A stretch of DNA of 64,000 nucleotides from positions 9,048,576-9,112,575 of the forward strand of contig NC_092099.1 of NCBI RefSeq assembly GCF_045679555.1, in the 5' to 3' direction. The first letter of the stretch is position 1. Each line of letters begins with the position of its first letter. The notes under the pieces were generated by a model. That model did no database searches. It was given only the letters and a program-made list of their open reading frames with translations, and was not told the origin of the DNA. This DNA is from Salvelinus alpinus. Lineage: Eukaryota > Chordata > Actinopteri > Salmoniformes > Salmonidae. The position numbers were made by a program, and so were the translations under genes. Below are positions 46,975-57,554 of this stretch, one piece after another.

Positions 46975-47082
46975 TAAAGGCCCGCACAGACTGTACGATT
47001 TTAGCCGTCTTATGCCACGATTTTGCCATCCCAGACAAAATGTCTACGTCGTGGGCAAAATCTTAGGTCGTAAATGATTGTC
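46975..47082. repeat. Older repeat interrupted by the LINE (left part)
   Basis: CGCACAGACTGTACGATTTT...CAAAATCTTAGGTCGTAAA ends at ATTGTC (47077-47082), and the flank after the LINE resumes ATTGTCAGGTGCC (52037 onward). The repeated ATTGTC is the probable target-site duplication. Confidence 0.5.
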
Positions 47083-48378
47083 CAAGATGGCGTAGCAGTC
47101 GGACGTGTGTTGTCTTGTCTTGTCCCGTGTAAATAGTCTTCGTATTTTTCGTATACATTTCGTATATATTTTAATTTCACTTTCCATCTAGGAACTGAAT
47201 ATACATTCCTACATTCCGCCTCACCCAATGTGGTACGGACCTGCTATTTTTATACTTTAGAACCGTAACCCCAATCAGAAGCTAGCCAGATAACTAGCTA
47301 CTAGCTAGTAGTCAGTTAGCCACTGCTGCGGTCTTCACCCCTAACTCGGACACAGCCAGCTTCAATACCGGGCCAATACCTGCCAGTCTGCAAGCGCGAT
47401 ATCAACCCAGAGCATATAGGACTGCTTTTTCTCTACCACATCACCGGATTCCTGACGCAAGCTCTGGACAATTACACCGTATCATCACAGCTAGCTAGCT
47501 GCAACCGAGTGGCTACTACTGGCTAACACCTCTGTCCCGAAGCAAGCACCAGTTAGCCTTGAGCTAGCCTCGAGCTAGGCCCATCTGCCGGCTAGCCGAA
47601 GAGGTCTACCAGCGAATTCTTGGGCTACAATACCTCTTTTGCCAATTGGACTGGACCTTTTTTGCCGACACAGAGCCCTGCCAATCCATCACAACTGGTC
47701 TAAATCAGCTACAAGCTAATTTAGCCATTTTTTTGCCGCTGCTAGTAGCTTTTACCTTCTGCACAGACACCAGCCCTGTTATTAGCCTGGATATTACTCA
47801 CCAATTTACCAGCATCGGACTGTCTCTCGACAACAACGCCGGATTCCTGCCGTAATCCCTGAGCCACTACTTCTGATCCTCACAGCTAGCTTGCAGCTAG
47901 CGCAGCTAGCGCCACTGCCACGAAGCTAGCACCAGTTAGCAAACACAATTCTACAATTCACAACCTCTCTTTCGCCATCCGGCTTGGATTCTCTGTCGAC
48001 ACGACCACGTCTGAGCAGACCCCCTCCGTCTGAGCAGACCACCCCCCGGGCTACTAACTTTAAACGCCGCGTGCTAGCTTAGTGGAGGCCTCCCTGCTCC
48101 ATCTACGGCTGCCCCCTGGACACTATGATCACTTGGCTACATAGCTGATGCATGCTTGACTGGCCATTAATTCACGGTACTCCATTCTGTTTATTTGTGT
48201 TTTATCTGTCGGCTCTGTGCTTTAACTCAGGATCTGTGTGTAGTTAATCCGACCCTCTCTGCCTAGTCGTCGCCATTTTTACCTGTTGTTGCTGTGTTAG
48301 ACTAGCACCCTGTTATTGCTGCTGTTATCTTACCTGTTGTTTTAGCTAGCTCTCCCAATCAAGACCTGCAATCACTTT
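47083..48378 (+). promoter_or_regulatory. LINE 5' untranslated region, probable internal promoter
   Basis: Begins with CAAGATGGCG, matching the YY1 consensus that sets the start of transcription in several LINEs. Rich in GCTAGC motifs (47500-47950) and free of long open frames. Promoter role is inferred from position and motif. Confidence 0.45.
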
Positions 48379-51300
48379 ATGCCTTATTGTATGTCTCTCT
48401 CAAATATCAATATGCCTTGCATACTGTTGTTCAGGCTAGTTATCATTATCATTGTTTTGGTTTGCAATGGACCCTGTAGTTCCACTCTCCGTACCTCTGA
48501 TACCTCCTTTGTCCCACCCCCCACACATGCGGTGACCTCACCCATTGAGACCAGCATGTCCAGAGATACAACCTCTCTTATCATCACCCAGTGCCTGGGC
48601 TTGCCTCCGCTGTACCCGCGCCCCACCATACCCCTGTCTGCACATTATCTATTCTACCACGCCCATAAATCTGCTCCTTTTATTCTTTGTCCCCAACGCT
48701 CTAGGCGACCAGTTTTGATAGCCTTTAGCCGCACCCTCATCCTACTACTCCTCTGTTCCTCGGGTGATATGGAGGTAAACCCAGGCCCTGCATGTCCCCA
48801 GTCACCCTCATTTGTTGACTTCTGTGATCGAAAAAGCCTTGGCCTCATGCATGTCAACATCAGAAGCCTCCTCCCTAAGTTTGCCTTACTCACCGCTTTA
48901 GCACACTCTGCCAACCCTGATGTCCTTGCCGTGTCCGAATCCTGGCTTAGGAAGGCCACCAAAAATTCTGAGATTTCCATACCCAACTATAACACTTTCC
49001 GTCAAGATAGAACTGCCAAAGGGGGAGGAGTTGCAATCTACTGCAGAGATAGCCTGCAAAGTTCTGTCATACTTTCCAGGTCTATGCCCAAACAGTTCGA
49101 ACTTCTAATTTTAAAAATGAATCTCTCCAGAAATAAGTCTCTCACTGTTGCCGCCTGCTACCGACCCCCCTCAGCTCCCAGCTGTGCCCTGGACACCATC
49201 TGTGAATTGATCGCTCCCCATCTAGCTTCAGAGTTTGTTCTGTTAGGTGACCTAAACTGGGATATGCTTAACACCCCGGCAGTCCTACAATCCAAGCTTG
49301 ACGCCCTCAATCTCACACAAATCATCAAGGAACCCACCAGGTACAACCCTAAATCCGTAAACATGGGCACCCTAATAGACATTATCCTGACCAACCTGCC
49401 CTCCAAATACACCTCTGCTGTCTTCAATCAAGATCTCAGCGATCACTGCCTCATTGCCTGTATCCGCCACGGGTCCGCGGTCAAACGACCACCCCTCATC
49501 ACTGTCAAACGCTCCCTAAAACACTTCTGCGAGCAGGCCTTTCTAATCGACCTGGCCCGGGTACCCTGGAAGGATATTGACCTCATCCCGTCAGTTGAGG
49601 ATGCCTGGTCATTCTTTAAATGTTACTTCCTCACCATATTAGACAAGCATGCTCCGTTCAAACAATGCAGAACCAAGAACAGATATAGCCCTTGGTTCAC
49701 TCCAGACCTGACTGCCCTCGACCAGCACAAAAACATCCTGTGGCGAACTGCAATAGCATCGAAGAGCCCCCGCGATATGCAACTGTTCAGGGAAGTCAGG
49801 AACCAATACACGCAGTCAGTCAGGAAAGCAAAGGCCAGCTTTTTCAAGCAGAAATTTGCATCCTGTAGCTCTAACTCCAAAAAGTTCTGGGATACTGTAA
49901 AGTCCATGGAGAACAAGAGCACCTCCTCCCAGCTGCCCACTGCACTGAGGCTAGGTAACACGGTCACCACCGATAAATCCGTGATAATCGAAGACTTCAA
50001 CAAGCATTTCTCAATGGCTGGCCATGCCTTCCTCCTGGCGACTCCAACCTTGGCCAACAGCCCCGCCCCCCCCGCTGCTACTCGCCCAAGCCTCCCCAGC
50101 TTCTCCTTTACCCAAATCCAGATAGCAGATGTTCTGAAAGAGCTGGAAAACCTGGACCCATACAAATCAGCTGGGCTTGACAATCTGGACCCCCTATTTC
50201 TGAAACTGTCCGCCGCCATTGTCGCACCCCCTATTACCAGCCTGTTCAACCTCTCCTTCGTATCATCTGAGATCCCCAAGGATTGGAAAGCTGCCGCGGT
50301 CATCCCCCTCTTCAAAGGGGGAGACACCCTGGACCCAAACTGTTACAGACCTATATCCATCCTGCCCTGCCTATCTAAGGTCTTCGAAAGCCAAGTCAAC
50401 AAACAGATCACTGACCATCTCGAATCCCACCGTACCTTCTCCGCTGTGCAATCCGGTTTCCGAGCCGGTCACGGGTGCACCTCAGCCACGCTCAAGGTAC
50501 TAAACGATATCATAACCGCCATCGATAAAAGACATTACTGTGCAGCCGTCTTCATCGACCTGGCCAAGGCTTTCGACTCTGTCAATCACCATATTCTTAT
50601 CGGCAGACTCAGTAGCCTCGGTTTTTCTAATGACTGCCTTGCCTGGTTCACCAACTACTTTGCAGACAGAGTTCAGTGTGTCAAATCGGAGGGCATGTTG
50701 TCCGGTCCTCTGGCAGTCTCTATGGGGGTACCACAGGGTTCAATTCTCGGGCCGACTCTTTTCTCTGTATACATCAATGATGTTGCTCTTGCTGCGGGCG
50801 ATTCCCTGATCCACCTCTACGCAGACGACACCATTCTATATACTTCCGGCCCTTCCTTGGACACTGTGCTATCTAACCTCCAAACGAGCTTCAATGCCAT
50901 ACAACACTCCTTCCGTGGCCTCCAACTGCTCTTAAACGCTAGTAAAACCAAATGCATGCTTTTCAACCGTTCGCTGCCTGCACCCGCACGCCCGACTAGC
51001 ATCACCACCCTGGACGGTTCCGACCTAGAATATGTGGACATCTATAAGTACCTAGGTGTCTGGCTAGACTGCAAACTCTCCTTCCAGACTCATATCAAAC
51101 ATCTCCAATCCAAAATCAAATCAAGAATCGGCTTTCTATTCCGCAACAAAGCCTCCTTCACTCACGCCGCCAAACTTACCCTAGTAAAACTGACTATCCT
51201 ACCGATCCTCGACTTCGGCGATGTCATCTACAAAATAGCTTCCAATACTCTACTCAGCAAACTGGATGCAGTTTATCACAGTGCCATTCGTTTTGTTACT

Positions 51301-51663
51301 AAAGCACCTTATACGACCCACCACTGCGACCTGTATGCCCTAGTCGGCTGGCCCTCGCTACATGTTCGTCGTCAGACCCACTGGCTCCAGGTCATCTACA
51401 AGGCTATGCTAGGTAAAGTGCCGCCTTATCTCAGTTCACTGGTCACGATGGCTACACCCACCCGCAGCACGCGCTCCAGCAGGTGTATCTCACTGATCAT
51501 CCCTAAAGCCAAAACCTCATTTGGACGCCTTTCCTTCCAGTTCTCTGCTGCCTGCGACTGGAACGAATTGCAAAAATCTCTGAAGTTGGAGACTTTTATC
51601 TCCCTCAACAACTTTCAAAATCTGCTATCCGAGCAGCTAACTGATCGCTGCAGCTGTACATAG
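48379..51663 (+). CDS. LINE polyprotein: 2A-like peptide, AP-type endonuclease, reverse transcriptase
   Basis: Intact 1094-residue ORF. Residues 15-29 and 112-126 are hydrophobic. At 129-137 GDMEVNPGP matches the 2A consensus D-x-E-x-N-P-G-P, which makes ribosomes skip the Gly-Pro bond; skipping would release a 136-residue leader. Endonuclease about 154-365: N160 (MHVNIRS), E187 (SESWL), D291/N293 (GDLNWD) and SDH 354-356, the catalytic set of AP-like nucleases that nick target DNA. Reverse transcriptase about 632-880: FIDLAKAFD (D727), GVPQGSILGP (783-792) and YADD (814-817). The C-terminal part (about 900-1094) continues as in L2/CR1 proteins. The upstream start at 48379 is the first Met of the frame; M5 and M12 are alternatives. 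The product would copy the element RNA by target-primed reverse transcription in the nucleus. Confidence 0.92.
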   Translation: MPYCMSLSNINMPCILLFRLVIIIIVLVCNGPCSSTLRTSDTSFVPPPTHAVTSPIETSMSRDTTSLIITQCLGLPPLYPRPTIPLSAHYLFYHAHKSAPFILCPQRSRRPVLIAFSRTLILLLLCSSGDMEVNPGPACPQSPSFVDFCDRKSLGLMHVNIRSLLPKFALLTALAHSANPDVLAVSESWLRKATKNSEISIPNYNTFRQDRTAKGGGVAIYCRDSLQSSVILSRSMPKQFELLILKMNLSRNKSLTVAACYRPPSAPSCALDTICELIAPHLASEFVLLGDLNWDMLNTPAVLQSKLDALNLTQIIKEPTRYNPKSVNMGTLIDIILTNLPSKYTSAVFNQDLSDHCLIACIRHGSAVKRPPLITVKRSLKHFCEQAFLIDLARVPWKDIDLIPSVEDAWSFFKCYFLTILDKHAPFKQCRTKNRYSPWFTPDLTALDQHKNILWRTAIASKSPRDMQLFREVRNQYTQSVRKAKASFFKQKFASCSSNSKKFWDTVKSMENKSTSSQLPTALRLGNTVTTDKSVIIEDFNKHFSMAGHAFLLATPTLANSPAPPAATRPSLPSFSFTQIQIADVLKELENLDPYKSAGLDNLDPLFLKLSAAIVAPPITSLFNLSFVSSEIPKDWKAAAVIPLFKGGDTLDPNCYRPISILPCLSKVFESQVNKQITDHLESHRTFSAVQSGFRAGHGCTSATLKVLNDIITAIDKRHYCAAVFIDLAKAFDSVNHHILIGRLSSLGFSNDCLAWFTNYFADRVQCVKSEGMLSGPLAVSMGVPQGSILGPTLFSVYINDVALAAGDSLIHLYADDTILYTSGPSLDTVLSNLQTSFNAIQHSFRGLQLLLNASKTKCMLFNRSLPAPARPTSITTLDGSDLEYVDIYKYLGVWLDCKLSFQTHIKHLQSKIKSRIGFLFRNKASFTHAAKLTLVKLTILPILDFGDVIYKIASNTLLSKLDAVYHSAIRFVTKAPYTTHHCDLYALVGWPSLHVRRQTHWLQVIYKAMLGKVPPYLSSLVTMATPTRSTRSSRCISLIIPKAKTSFGRLSFQFSAACDWNELQKSLKLETFISLNNFQNLLSEQLTDRCSCT

Positions 51664-52036
51664 TCCATCTGTAAACTACCCACCCAATTTACCTACCTCA
51701 CCCCCCATACTGCTTTTATTTATTTACTTTTCTGCTCTTTTGCACACCAGTATCTCTTCTTGCACATGATCATCTGATGATTTATCACTCCAGTGTTAAT
51801 CTGCTAAATTGTAATTATTCGATTTATTGCCTACCTCATGCCTTTTGCACACATTGTATATAGATTCTCTTTTTTTTCTACCATGTTATTGACTTGTTTA
51901 TTGTTTACTCCATGTGTAACTCTGTGTTGTCTGTTCACACTGCTATGCTTTATCTTGGCCAGGTCGCAGTTGCAAATGAGAACTTGTTCTCAACTAGCCT
52001 ACCTGGTTAAATAAAGGTGAAATAAAATAAAAATAA
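51664..52036 (+). other. LINE 3' untranslated region and tail
   Basis: Ends with GAGAACTTGTTCTCAACTAG, CCTACCTGGTTAAATAAAGG and GAAATAAAATAAAAATAAA. AATAAA polyadenylation-type motifs are present. The tail is probably the recognition site for the element's reverse transcriptase and is mirrored by the SINEs at 3405 and 32065. Confidence 0.75.
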
Positions 52037-52240
52037 ATTGTCAGGTGCCTTGGCTCGTTCAGTGTGACAGGGTCTAGGTCTGCCAATTAAGTACCACTAT
52101 GTGCAGTCGTAGGCTTTGACAAAGTTCTGGCAGTGTCAGAAATGAAGTCTTTATCGTGTAGTGTAGTTGATGTTACGAGCCGATCCCTGTGACTGACCAA
52201 TAAGAACACAGCGGCCACTGAGTATGCGCACAATAATACA

Positions 52241-52682
52241 ATATTTGTATTTATTTATTTTTTACCCCTTTATCTCCCCAATTTCGTGGTATCCAATTGG
52301 TAGTTAGTCTTGTCTCATCGCTGCAACTCCCGTACGGACTCGGGAGAGGCGAAGGTCGAGAGCCGTGCGTCCTCTGAAACACGATCTAATAGAGTCGCAC
52401 TGCTTCTTGACACAATGCCCACTTGACCAGGAAGCCAGCCGCACCAATGTGTCAGAGGAAACACTGTACACCTGGCGAACGTGTCAGCGTGCCCTGCGTC
52501 CGGCCTGCCGCAGGAGTCGCTAGTGCGCGATGGGACAAGGACATCCCTGCCGGCCAAACCCTCCCATAACCCGGATGATGCTGGGCCAATTGTGCGCCGC
52601 CCCATGGGTCTCCCAGTCGCGGCCGGCTGCGACAGAGCCTGGACTCGAACCCAGAATCTCTAGTGGCACAGCTAGCACTGGA
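52241..52682 (-). mobile_element. Long tRNA-derived SINE with alternative tail
   Basis: On the minus strand it starts near TCTAGAGATTCTGGGTTCGAG (B box GGTTCGAGTCC), has the core GGCGGCGCACAATTGGCCCA shared with the SINEs at 3405 and 32065, then a longer body (GCCGGCAGGGATGTCCTTG, CAGTGTTTCCTCTGACACAT, CGGGAGTTGCAGCGATGAGA) and ends ATTGGGGAGATAAAGGGGT. The tail differs from the LINE-like tail of the shorter SINEs. About 440 bases, non-coding. Confidence 0.82.
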
Positions 52683-52715
52683 GGCTCGATTTAATTATTG
52701 TGAATAGTCAGATTA

Positions 52716-53025
52716 CAGGGATACTTTGAGACTGTATCTACTTCCCCAGTCAGATGAACTTCTGTATACCATTTGTATGTCTTTTTGTTCAATATGAAGG
52801 AAGCTGGAGGTAGTTTTGCGAGCAAATGCTCACAAGCGTTAGCATGCTAGCACATACCCATAGACTTCCAGTCATTGTGCTAAAGCTAGTAGGGAATTGT
52901 GCAAGCGCTAGTTAGCAACATCCTTCAAACTGCACACAGAGATATAAAAATGGTATCCACGAGTTCATCTGACTCTGGGGAAGTAAAAAAGGACCTCATT
53001 GCCAAAATCACAAAGTATCCCTTCA
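52716..53025. mobile_element. Foldback MITE (AGGGATACTTTG family), copy 1
   Basis: Left arm AGGGATACTTTGAGACTGTA, CTACTTCCCCAGTCAGATGA; right arm ATCTGACTCTGGGGAAGTAA, CAAAGTATCCCTT, inverted. The centre is TTAGCATGCTAGCAC. Both arms present, about 310 bases. Confidence 0.75.
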
Positions 53026-53504
53026 ATGACCTATAATGTAAATTTCTATGTATAAAATTGGTAATATTTTTCAAAAGTACCAGACTGCCCACGTTGGAAA
53101 TGTGATATACTTGTAGAGTATATTGTTTTAAACAATTTGTCTAAAAATGATATTCATATTAATATTATTAATGTTGAATAAATTAATGTGAAAAATTGTA
53201 TTTCAGAATCTAGACATACTCCATATTTTAGAGCACAATATAAGGAGTATATTGAAAACAATATTTTTTTCTGTATCATGTATGGTTACAGGAGGAATGT
53301 GTAGGTCTAAAAGGAGCTTAAAATTGCCACTTAATCATGATTTCCCCACAAAAATGTGCGATACCATTGTAAAAGTTACTGTATATCGAACATCCTCCCT
53401 CCCAATGAAGGTTCTATGTGAGAATTAGCAGAACAATCTGAGATACCAAAAATATTTCCCATCCATGCTTCCGTGGAATCGCCCAAAGACGAAATGACAA
53501 GAAA
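53026..53504. other. No gene seen
   Basis: AT-rich (53050-53290). A short segment (AGAATTAGCAGAACAATCTG...CCATGCTTCCGTGGAATCG, 53415-53480) has a diverged counterpart at 62795-62850, so it is part of a dispersed repeat. Confidence 0.4.
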
Positions 53505-53622
53505 GCTTCCAGTCATTGTGCAAATGCTAGTTAACATTGGCTCGCGAAACTACCATGAGTTCATCTGACTCTGGGGAAGTAGATAAAGGGCATAATTGCC
53601 AAAATCCAGAATTATTCCTTTA
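53505..53622. mobile_element. Foldback MITE, copy 2 (right half)
   Basis: CTTCCAGTCATTGTGCAAAT, GAGTTCATCTGACTCTGGGG and ATTCCTTTAA match the right arm of copy 1. The left arm is missing. Confidence 0.65.
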
Positions 53623-53836
53623 ATATAATAGTTTGATTTCAACGTTTACATGGTTTGCAAGAAGAATGATTTCCTTAATAATCTTGTTTACATGACACAT
53701 CTGAAATCAGGCTACCTGATTTTGATAAATGCACAGAATCTCCAATCAAAATACATTTTCTACCACAGCGACCATGTTATTTTTGGGAACCCTATTTGAT
53801 TCTGAGGTCTGATATATAAAGTTTATGTGAAAACTA

Positions 53837-54354
53837 CACTGTATACAAAGCATTAGGAACACCTTCCTAATATTGAGTTGCATACCCTTTTGCCCTCAGT
53901 ACAGCCTCAATTCGTTGGGGCACTCTGCAAGGTGTCGATAGCATTCCACAGGGATTCTGGCCTATGTTGACTCCAATGCTTCCCATAGATGTGTCAAGTT
54001 GGCTGGATGTCCTTTGGGTGATGGACCATTGTTGATACACAGGAAACTATTCAGCAGCGTTGCAATCCTTAACACACTCAAACCGGTGTGCCTGGCACCT
54101 ACCATACCCCGTTCAAAGGTACTTAAATATTTTGTCTTGCCCCTCTGAATGGCACACATACACAATCCATGTCTCAATTTTCTCAAGGCTTAAAAATCCT
54201 TCTTTAACCTGTCACCTCCCCTTAATCTTCCCTGATTTGAAGTGGATTTAACATGTGACATCAATAAGGGATCCTAGCTTTCACCTGGATTCACCTGGTC
54301 AGTCTACAGTATGTCATGGAAAGAGCATGTGTTCCTAATGTTTTGTACTCTGTG
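53837..54354. mobile_element. Non-autonomous Tc1-like element
   Basis: Ends CACTGTATACAAAGCATTAG and, inverted, ACACAGAGTACAAAACATTA, with GGAACACC next to each terminus. The interior (AAACCGGTGTGCCTGGCACC, TCACCTGGATTCACCTGGTC) is the common salmonid element of this type. Minus-strand frame 54186-53962 has only short recognisable pieces, not a transposase. About 518 bases. Confidence 0.65.
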
Positions 54355-54356
54355 TA

Positions 54357-55064
54357 TTTCTAAGATACATGCTTTAAGTTTCCCCAAAATCACTTCACTC
54401 GGGCATAAGCATAGAGGGAGGCTTGCGCTGCTGGTGCTGGCACATGCGCAGAGCAAATACACCGCTGCAGTTGACGTAGCCTATGTCAGTTGACGTAGCC
54501 TATGTCAGTTGACGTAGCCTTGCAAGGTTGATATGAAGATTTTAATTTGGTAACATTGCACAGTGTGACGTGATAATGGTAAAAGACTGAATCCAACATA
54601 CAGTGTGGGAAGACCTAAGGCCAGTGCTCTGGTACTTCCCAGTAGGCCGAAGTAGTGACCTGTGGTTTGGCCTGTCTGCTAATGTGCTCTTTCTCTGACC
54701 CACTGAACCAGAGTGTGAACCAGAATTCTCAAAGTCTCTGTCACATTCTCTATCCCAATGACTATCCGAGTCTTCTTTATTCATTCTATCGCAGTCACTT
54801 CTACCTTCCCTCCCAGCTCTTGACATTCCTCCTTTGATGGGATTTCTCTCCCCACCTCAGCAATACGGAGAAGACAGGAATACTTTCAGGAGAACGCGGT
54901 CTCTTTCAAGATGAATGCAGCAGCGTTTTCGTCTCTCTTTCTTCTCTCCGTCTCACCCTTCTGCTGAGAATTTGGAATTCAGTTTATCCCACTTTCATGG
55001 GAGGAAACACGTAGCTATGTCTGACACTTTTAAAAGGCTCTGTGGAGTAGTGTTGGCTGCGTTG

Positions 55065-55067
<3 letters not shown>
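54357..55067. other. No gene; short 19-bp tandem repeat at 54468-54519
   Basis: The 19-base unit CAGTTGACGTAGCCTATGT occurs 2.7 times at 54468-54519. The rest shows no gene. Confidence 0.6.

Positions 55068-55159
<92 letters not shown>
55068..55159. repeat. (AC)n microsatellite, about 46 units
   Basis: Ninety-two uninterrupted bases of AC dinucleotide. Frames through it are artefacts. Confidence 0.98.
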
Positions 55160-55160
<1 letters not shown>

Positions 55161-55508
55161 GTTTTAATATGGGTTGAATTTGCCGGGTCTGTTTTATTTC
55201 TCAGAGCTGTCCTCTAGTGCTCTCTATAGTAATCGGTCTGTTCTCTTGCCTCTCTTCTGGATAACTCTGTCAGTGCCCTGTGTCATCTCAGTCCAGACAG
55301 GGTTATGCTAGGTAAAGGGGCCATTCTAACAGCCCTCTCCAAGGCAAACATCTCTATTTTCCAGTGAAATGAATGTCAAAAGTTTCAATCAAGAATGAGA
55401 CATGTCCTTCCTGGGAATTTCAGTCTTAATCATAGTGGACTAAAACTCCACTCCATGGTGAATGAAGTTTATGAGGAACTTCACCACGGGCGTGGAGCCG
55501 TTACCAGG

Positions 55509-55692
55509 GTGCTAGCACGTACCCATAGACTTCCAGTCATTGCACTAAAGCTAGTTAGCGTTAGTCTGTGAAACTACGTCTACCTGCCTTCATACTGGAC
55601 ACATAGACATAAAAATGGAATCCACGAGTTCATCTAACTCTGGGGAAGTAAATAAAGGGCAACATTGCCAAAATCTTGAGGTATCCCTTTAA
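55509..55692. mobile_element. Foldback MITE, copy 3 (right half)
   Basis: GTGCTAGCACGTACCCATAG, CTTCCAGTCATTGCACTAAA, GAGTTCATCTAACTCTGGGG and GAGGTATCCCTTTAAA match copy 1. Left arm lost. Confidence 0.7.
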
Positions 55693-56349
55693 AGCCCCGA
55701 TCCGCAGTTGCTTTTCTCAACAGAATGCACAGCTTGTATTGTGAGAGATACATTTTGTGTCTTTGCGCTAAATCCCACCCACTTGAACAATCATTGTGCT
55801 TTGCTCTGGGAGCCAGTGGAGTGAGAGGAAGCCTCTCTAGCTGCTACACCTGCTGCCAGACTCATTCACAACAGACACTGACAAGTATCAAAGTCACAAA
55901 TATATGGCCAAAGTTCTCCTGTTCAGGTCAGTGTTGACATTGTTGCCTTTATAATCAAGTTAGCCGGCTAGCTACTTGCTGTCTAATGTTAGCTGCTAAC
56001 CTTTGTGTGTTTGACAATGTAGCTCTAAGTATACGTTAGCTAGCTGGCTCGCAGCTTGTATTAGGATTGTTTTGTACCTAATAAGGAGTATACTCTAGGT
56101 ATCGACATCTTCTAAAATGCATGAACCTCACGAGATGCCCTAATGCTTTGTTTCAACTAAAGTTTGCTAGCTAGCTAAATCTAGATGTGCAGATTGTTGA
56201 CATGACAGTATGTAGCTATTGTTTGTTGATGATAATGCTAGCTAGCTAGGTGGTAGGCAGAGATTTTGCCTCATGATCACCACAGACAATGCATCCAGCT
56301 ATAATATTAGGTACAGTACAGTGTTATGCTTTGTGATTCAATAATTATA
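55693..56349. other. No gene seen
   Basis: TAGCTAGCT-rich stretches (55960-56250), no domain, no complete repeat identified. Confidence 0.4.
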
Positions 56350-57552
56350 CACTACATGACCAAAAGTATGTGGACACCTGCTCATCGAACATCTCATTCC
56401 AAAAGCATGGGCATTAATATGGATTTGGTACCCCCTTTGCTTCTATAACAGCCTACACTCTTCTGGGAAAGCTTTCCACTAGATGTTGGAACATTGCTGC
56501 GGGGACATGCTTCCATTCAGCCACAAGAACATTAGTGAGGTCGGACACTGATGTTGGCCAATTAGGCCTGGCTTGCAGTCGGCGTTCCAATTAATCCTCA
56601 AAATTGTTCGATGAGGTTGAGGTCAGGGCTCTGTGCAGGCCAGTCAAGTTCTTCCACACCGAACCATTTCGGTATGGACCTCGCTTTGTACACGGGGCAT
56701 TGTCATGCTGAAAAAGGGCCTTCCCCAAACTGTTGCCGCAAAGTTTGAAGCACGGAATCATCTGGAATGTCATTGTATGCTGTAGTGTTAATATTTCCCT
56801 TCACTGGAACTAAGGGGCCTAGTCCGAAACCATGAAAAAACACCCCAGACCATCATTCCTCCTCTACTAAACTTTACAATTGGCACTATGCATTGGGGCA
56901 GGTAGCGCTCTCCTGGCATCTGCCAAACCCAGATTCATCCGTCGGACTGCCAGATGGTGAAGCATAATTAATCACTCCAGAGAACCCGTTTCCACTGCTC
57001 CAGAGTTCAATGGCGGCTAGCTGTACACCATTCCAGTCGACGCTTGGCATTGCGCATGGTGATCTTAGGCTTGTGTGCGTGCGGCTGCTTGGCCATGGAA
57101 ACCCATTTCATGAAGCTCCTGACAAACAGTTCTTGTGTTGCTTCCAGAGGAGGTTTGGAACTCGATAGTGAGTGTTGCAACCAAGGACAGATTATTTTGT
57201 TACACGCTTCAGCACTCGGCAGTCCCGTTCTGTGAGCTTGTGTGGTCTACCACTTCGCGGCTGAGCCGTTGTTGCTCCTATACATTTCCACTTCAAAATA
57301 ACAGTGCTTACAGTTGACCAGGGTAGCTCTAGCAGGGCAGAAATTTGACTAACTTACTTGTTTGAAAGGTGGCATCCTATGAAGGTGCCATTTTAAAAGT
57401 CACTGAGCTCTTCAGTAAGGCCATTCTACTGCCAATGGTTGTCTATGGAGATTGCATGGCTGTGTGCCCGATTTTATGTACCTGTCAGCAACGGGTGTGG
57501 CTGAAATAACCGAATCCACTAATTTCAAGTGGTGTCCACTTGCTTTTATATA
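56350..57552 (-). mobile_element. Tc1/mariner-like element, decayed (family D)
   Basis: Starts CACTACATGACCAAAAGTAT and GTGGACACCTGCTCATCGAA; the right end CAAGTGGTGTCCACTTGCTT then TTATATATA is the degraded inverted repeat. About 1.2 kb. Transposase on the minus strand is broken. Confidence 0.75.
56590..57370 (-). pseudogene. Transposase pseudogene of family D
   Basis: Minus-strand reading near 56710-56680 gives GKALFQHDNAPCTKRG, the block with the second catalytic Asp (QHDNAP), then GVEELDWP-like sequence out of frame and a PDLNLIE-like stretch near 56600. Upstream pieces (56990-57370) correspond to the N-terminal and first-Asp regions but are split by shifts and stops. Inactive. Confidence 0.65.
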
Positions 57553-57554
57553 TA

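Larger units (their letters stand above)
47083..52036 (+). mobile_element. Full-length L2/Rex-like LINE
   Basis: About 4.95 kb: a 5' untranslated region of 1.3 kb starting CAAGATGGCGTAGCAGTC, one intact 1094-codon ORF, and a 3' untranslated region ending GGTTAAATAAAGGTGAAATA and short A-rich repeats. ATTGTC occurs on both sides (47077-47082 and 52037-52042), a likely 6-base target duplication. The presence of the 5' end, an open ORF and a matching duplication suggest a young insertion. Clade placement (L2/CR1-related) is from domain order and tail style. Confidence 0.88.

Noticed and set aside
49623..50327. 234-codon minus-strand frame inside the LINE
   Set aside because: Antisense shadow of the LINE ORF.
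54468..54519. Short regularly repeated units that might suggest a CRISPR-like array
   Set aside because: Contiguous 19-base tandem units without spacers, in vertebrate DNA.
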